Source of the DNA: JANXLS01 sp038227045
Lineage (GTDB): Bacteria; Planctomycetota; SZUA-567; H5-PLA8
Reading direction: 5' to 3'
Length of the DNA: 25,064 bases
Assembly: GCA_038227045.1 (NCBI GenBank)
Contig: JBBRQD010000085.1
Location: 1-25,064 of the forward strand
Positions 22,724 to 25,064 of this stretch are shown here, piece after piece; position 1 is the stretch's first letter; every line of letters starts with the position of its first letter. The notes under the pieces are model-generated. The model searched no databases. It was given only the letters and a program-made list of their open reading frames with translations, and was not told where the DNA came from. The translations under genes and the position numbers were made by a program.

Positions 22724-24166
22724 ATGCACACGCCACAATTGATAACGTCGTCCCAGGCGCTTCTTGACCGGCGCAACTTTTTGACAAACACCGGCACCGG
22801 CCTGGGCGCTATTGCCTTCGCGTGGCTGCTCGGAAACGGCCGGGCGCAGGCCGCGGGGACGGCGCACGCGCCGCATTTTCCGGCCAAGGCCAAACGCGTG
22901 ATTCATATTTTTTCGCCCGGCGGCATGAGCCATGTCGACACGTTCGATTACAAACCGGAATTGGAAAAAGCGGACGGCAAGTCGCTGGAAGGCAAAGGGC
23001 AGCTCGACACCTTTTTTGGCAAGCCGGGAATGTTGCGCAAGAGCGTGTACGGCTTCAAGCAGTACGGGCAAAGCGGCGCGTGGGTGAGCGATCTTTTTCC
23101 GCACCTCTCTACTTGCGTGGACGACATGGCGATCATCCGTTCCATGGTGGCCAAAAGTCCCGCGCACCAGCCCGCGTGCTATCAGATGAACACCGGCTTC
23201 ACGCTCGCCGGATTTCCCAGCCTCGGCGGATGGTTGTCATACGGCCTGGGCTGCGAAAGCGACAACCTGCCGACGTTCGTGGTGCTGCCCGATCCGCGCG
23301 GCCTGGTCAACGGCGGTTCCGCGAACTGGAGCAACGGCTTTCTTCCGGCGGAACATCAAGGCACAGTGCTGGACACGAGCGCGGATAATCTCGTGGCTGA
23401 CTTGAAAACGCCGGCGCAAATCACGCCTGCGGCGCGGACGGCGAGCCTCGGCTTGCTCGCGCAATTGAATCGCGCGTACGCGGCGGAAGATCCGGCGGAT
23501 ACCTCTTTGCACGCGCGACTCGGTTCGTACGAACTCGCAACGCGCATGCAGTCGAGCATTCCGGAGACAGTCGATTTTCGCGACGAATCGCCGGCCACGC
23601 GCGCGCTTTATGGACTTGATCATCCGGTGATCGGACCCACCGCGCGGAATTTTTTGCTGGCGCGCCGGCTCGTAGAACGCGGCGTGCGGTTCGTCCAGGT
23701 GTACAATGGCGGCGCGCTCGGTTCACCGCGCATCAATTGGGACGGCCACGAAAACGTGAAGGAAAATCACGACCGACAGGGGCAGCTCCTCGATCAGCCG
23801 TGTGCGGCGCTGTTGAAAGACTTGAAGCAGCGCGGCATGCTCAATGACACGCTGGTCATCTGGTCCACCGAATTTGGCCGCACGCCATTCACGCAGGGCG
23901 ACAAAAATTCGCTCGGCCGCGACCATCACCAGCACACGTTCACCTGCTGGCTCGCGGGCGCAGGCGTCAAGCCGGGAATTCGCTTTGGGACTTCAGACGA
24001 AGTCGGCTACAAAGCCGCCGAAAATCCCGTCACAATCTACGATTTCCACGCGACGATACTTCACATCCTCGGGCTGGATCACGAGAAACTGACGTTTTAC
24101 CACAACGGAATTAATCGCCGGCTTACGGATGTGCATGGGAAAGTGGTGAATGGGCTTCTGGCGTGA
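22724..24166 (+). CDS. DUF1501 protein with Tat signal (partner of the second PSD1 protein)
   Basis: The ATG at 22724 gives 480 residues; AGGTGAGA just upstream overlaps the stop of the PSD1 gene and serves as ribosome binding site. A twin-arginine motif DRRNFLTNTGTG (Arg16-Arg17) marks Tat export. DUF1501 landmarks match the first copy: VIHIFSPGGMSHVDTFDYKP, KQYGQSGAWVSDLFPHLS, MNTGFTLAGFPSLGGWLS, PTFVVLPDPRG, ERGVRFVQVYNGG and STEFGRTPFTQ...GRDHHQHTF. Both copies end LTDVHGKV. The identical length and end suggest recent common origin, although internal regions differ. Biochemical function is unknown. Confidence 0.93.
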   Translation: MHTPQLITSSQALLDRRNFLTNTGTGLGAIAFAWLLGNGRAQAAGTAHAPHFPAKAKRVIHIFSPGGMSHVDTFDYKPELEKADGKSLEGKGQLDTFFGKPGMLRKSVYGFKQYGQSGAWVSDLFPHLSTCVDDMAIIRSMVAKSPAHQPACYQMNTGFTLAGFPSLGGWLSYGLGCESDNLPTFVVLPDPRGLVNGGSANWSNGFLPAEHQGTVLDTSADNLVADLKTPAQITPAARTASLGLLAQLNRAYAAEDPADTSLHARLGSYELATRMQSSIPETVDFRDESPATRALYGLDHPVIGPTARNFLLARRLVERGVRFVQVYNGGALGSPRINWDGHENVKENHDRQGQLLDQPCAALLKDLKQRGMLNDTLVIWSTEFGRTPFTQGDKNSLGRDHHQHTFTCWLAGAGVKPGIRFGTSDEVGYKAAENPVTIYDFHATILHILGLDHEKLTFYHNGINRRLTDVHGKVVNGLLA

Positions 24167-24167
24167 G

Positions 24168-24563
24168 ATGGAGGCTTGCTTGACGATTCATGCTTATGAT
24201 GAGTTGGCGCGCACCGTTACCGATGCGGGATTTTATACCAATGGTTTCGAAACATACGGTACTTGGCACCGTACCACTGTTTGTTCCAAACGACTATTAG
24301 ACGGCACGCTGACCGGTAACAGCTTTTGGGTGTCGCGACGGGCAAGCGGCTGGTATGTAGGAGCTTGGGGCGGATTCGTTTATTACTTACCCGACGAAAG
24401 TCGTTTGGCCGAAATGTGCATCGCTTGGCTAACTCGTGTTCCCAATGGGACTCGACCTGACTTTGACAAACAGCTCAAAAAAGAGTTTGGGCTGATAGCT
24501 GCGGACGAGGCGTTTGAGAAAGAAAAGAACGACTCTCAGGGAAGGGGACAGACACGCAACTAA
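24168..24563 (+). CDS. hypothetical protein, about 131 aa
   Basis: The ORF begins 1 base after the stop of the second DUF1501 gene. The ATG at 24168 has no Shine-Dalgarno; a TTG at 24180 has GGAGG 5 bases upstream and may be the real start. The protein is soluble and aromatic-rich in its first 90 residues (GFYTNGFETYGTWHRTTVC, FWVSRRASGWYVGAWGGFVYYLP). This is followed by a helical tail with charged residues (DFDKQLKKEFGLIAADEAFEKEK). There is no signal peptide or membrane segment. I do not recognise a family. Base composition is lower in GC than the upstream genes, and it sits next to a truncated transposase, so it probably belongs to the accessory edge rather than to the PSD1 operon. Confidence 0.6.
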   Translation: MEACLTIHAYDELARTVTDAGFYTNGFETYGTWHRTTVCSKRLLDGTLTGNSFWVSRRASGWYVGAWGGFVYYLPDESRLAEMCIAWLTRVPNGTRPDFDKQLKKEFGLIAADEAFEKEKNDSQGRGQTRN

Positions 24564-24601
24564 TCTTGCAAGAATGAGAGGATAACGATAGGCTTCTAAG
24601 C

Positions 24602-24871
24602 ATGGGACGCATTGCACGGGTGGTTGTGCCAGGGTTGGCTCATCATGTCACGCAACGCGGCAATCGGCGTGCGGATGTATTTTTTGAAGACGCGGATAGA
24701 TATGCGTATTTGAATTTGGTCAGGCACTACGCACGAATTCATGATATTGAGATTTGGGCGTACTGCCTGATGACAAACCACATTCATTTTATCGCCGTGC
24801 CGAAGTGCGAGAATGGATTGTCTTTAGCGTTTCGCGACACGCACACCGCCTACGGCGGGTGGCACCGTTAG
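24602..24871 (+). pseudogene. REP-associated (IS200-like Y1) transposase, 3'-truncated
   Basis: The 89-residue frame matches the N-terminal half of TnpA_REP/RAYT transposases: RIARVVVPGLAHHVTQRGNR, VFFEDADRYAYLNLV, IWAYCLMTNHIHFIAVP with the His-x-His metal motif, and LAFRDTHTAY. Family members are about 150-240 residues long and carry the catalytic Tyr in the second half. Homology here ends at about residue 85, where a hairpin sequence begins and the frame hits TAG. The catalytic tyrosine region is missing, so the protein should be inactive. RAYTs move or maintain REP palindromes; palindromic sequence follows directly (24846-24922). Confidence 0.85.
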
Positions 24872-24922
24872 CACTGGTAAACTGGAAACCTCCGACCGCG
24901 GCTTGGGGAAAAAGGGTGCCAC
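24846..24922. repeat. REP-like palindromes at the transposase breakpoint
   Basis: CCGCC-TAC-GGCGG (24846-24858) forms a tight hairpin at the point where transposase homology ends. It is followed at once by GTGGCACC (24859-24866), whose exact complement GGTGCCAC lies at 24915-24922. Such nested palindromes beside a RAYT gene resemble REP/BIME units. Whether the same sequence recurs elsewhere in the genome cannot be seen here. Confidence 0.4.
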
Positions 24923-24972
24923 TCAACGTCGTTAACCCGCATGAATTTTAGGAGTGAAAACACAAAAGAAAA

Positions 24973-25022
24973 GCCCCACCCCCGACGAAATAAGGTTGTC
25001 TAGGCCTTGCCGGGGGGAGGGC
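24973..25022. promoter_or_regulatory. C/G-rich hairpin covering the ribosome binding site of the next ORF
   Basis: GCCCCACCCCCG (24973-24984) pairs with CGGGGGGAGGGC (25011-25022) at 10 of 12 positions, around a 26-base loop. The 3' arm contains GGAGG, which is the Shine-Dalgarno of the ATG at 25025, so folding would hide it. It may be an IS end and/or a translational control hairpin, as seen in several insertion sequences that protect themselves from read-through transcription. Confidence 0.5.
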
Positions 25023-25024
25023 AC

Positions 25025-25064
25025 ATGGCACACAAGAGCCACGTTTTCAAGAAATATCGTCGGC
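25025..25064 (+). CDS. start of an ORF cut by the window edge (possible transposase)
   Basis: Thirteen codons are visible (MAHKSHVFKKYRR), with GGAGGG 3-4 bases before the ATG. The short basic N-terminus beginning MAHKS and the preceding palindrome resemble the start of an insertion-sequence transposase, but too little is present to assign a family. It could also be an unrelated small basic protein. Confidence 0.35.
   Translation, partial: MAHKSHVFKKYRR

Noticed and set aside
1..25064. Composite transposon spanning the window between the left IS630 fragment and the right-edge mobile elements.
   Set aside because: The elements at the two ends belong to different families (IS630 versus RAYT and an unidentified ORF), and the interior consists largely of ordinary chromosomal operons.
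1..25064. CRISPR arrays, tRNA or rRNA genes.
   Set aside because: No regularly spaced direct repeats of 24-40 bases and no recognisable tRNA cloverleaf or rRNA signature were seen by eye. A covariance-model scan was not possible.

Overview
This 25 kb window looks like a chromosomal segment of a free-living bacterium of the Planctomycetota-Verrucomicrobiota group, most likely a verrucomicrobial lineage. The main evidence is two copies of the gene pair PSCyt1/DUF1549/DUF1553 protein plus DUF1501 protein, a hallmark of that group, together with secreted glycosidases and moderately high GC. Many genes have recognisable Shine-Dalgarno sequences, which fits Verrucomicrobiota somewhat better than Planctomycetota. 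This is inference from gene content; no rRNA or other taxonomic marker is present.

Left part (1-4.0 kb, mostly minus strand): the C-terminal end of an IS630-type transposase, a possible tiny gene, two tandem DUF29 paralogs with a good sigma70-like promoter, and a compact operon of aminotransferase, nitrilase-fold amidohydrolase and Imm33 (DUF2185) protein. The aminotransferase/nitrilase pairing resembles the glutamine transaminase/omega-amidase module.

Middle part (4.1-14.0 kb): a membrane-anchored LysM protein (+) converges on a dipeptide/oligopeptide ABC transporter pair, oppC then oppD (-). That pair is split by an approximately 490 bp unit holding a four-helix-bundle (S23/IVP-type) gene with an in-frame amber codon, bounded by inverted TTAGGGG/CCCCTAA repeats. 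Next come a small secreted protein, a secreted PF10091 glucoamylase/GH144-like enzyme and a large membrane-anchored AsmA-like protein, all on the plus strand. An RsuA/RluB-type pseudouridine synthase and a secreted SGNH hydrolase follow on the minus strand.

Right part (14.3-24.2 kb, all plus strand): PSCyt1/PSD1 protein, DUF1501 protein, GH39-like glycosidase, second PSCyt1/PSD1 protein and second DUF1501 protein, closely spaced and probably one or two transcripts. With the SGNH hydrolase and the glucoamylase nearby, this looks like an exported polysaccharide or glycoconjugate degradation locus. The last kilobase (24.2-25.06 kb) is an accessory edge: an unrecognised small gene, a 3'-truncated REP-associated (IS200-like) transposase with palindromes, and a C/G-rich hairpin that covers the ribosome binding site of an ORF running off the window.

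No tRNA, rRNA, CRISPR array or replication origin was seen. No wholly new multi-gene defence or biosynthetic system could be demonstrated. The most unusual items are the heptamer-bounded four-helix-bundle unit with its in-frame TAG, the duplicated PSD1/DUF1501 modules around a glycosidase, the tandem DUF29 genes with uneven divergence, and the SD-sequestering hairpin at the right edge.
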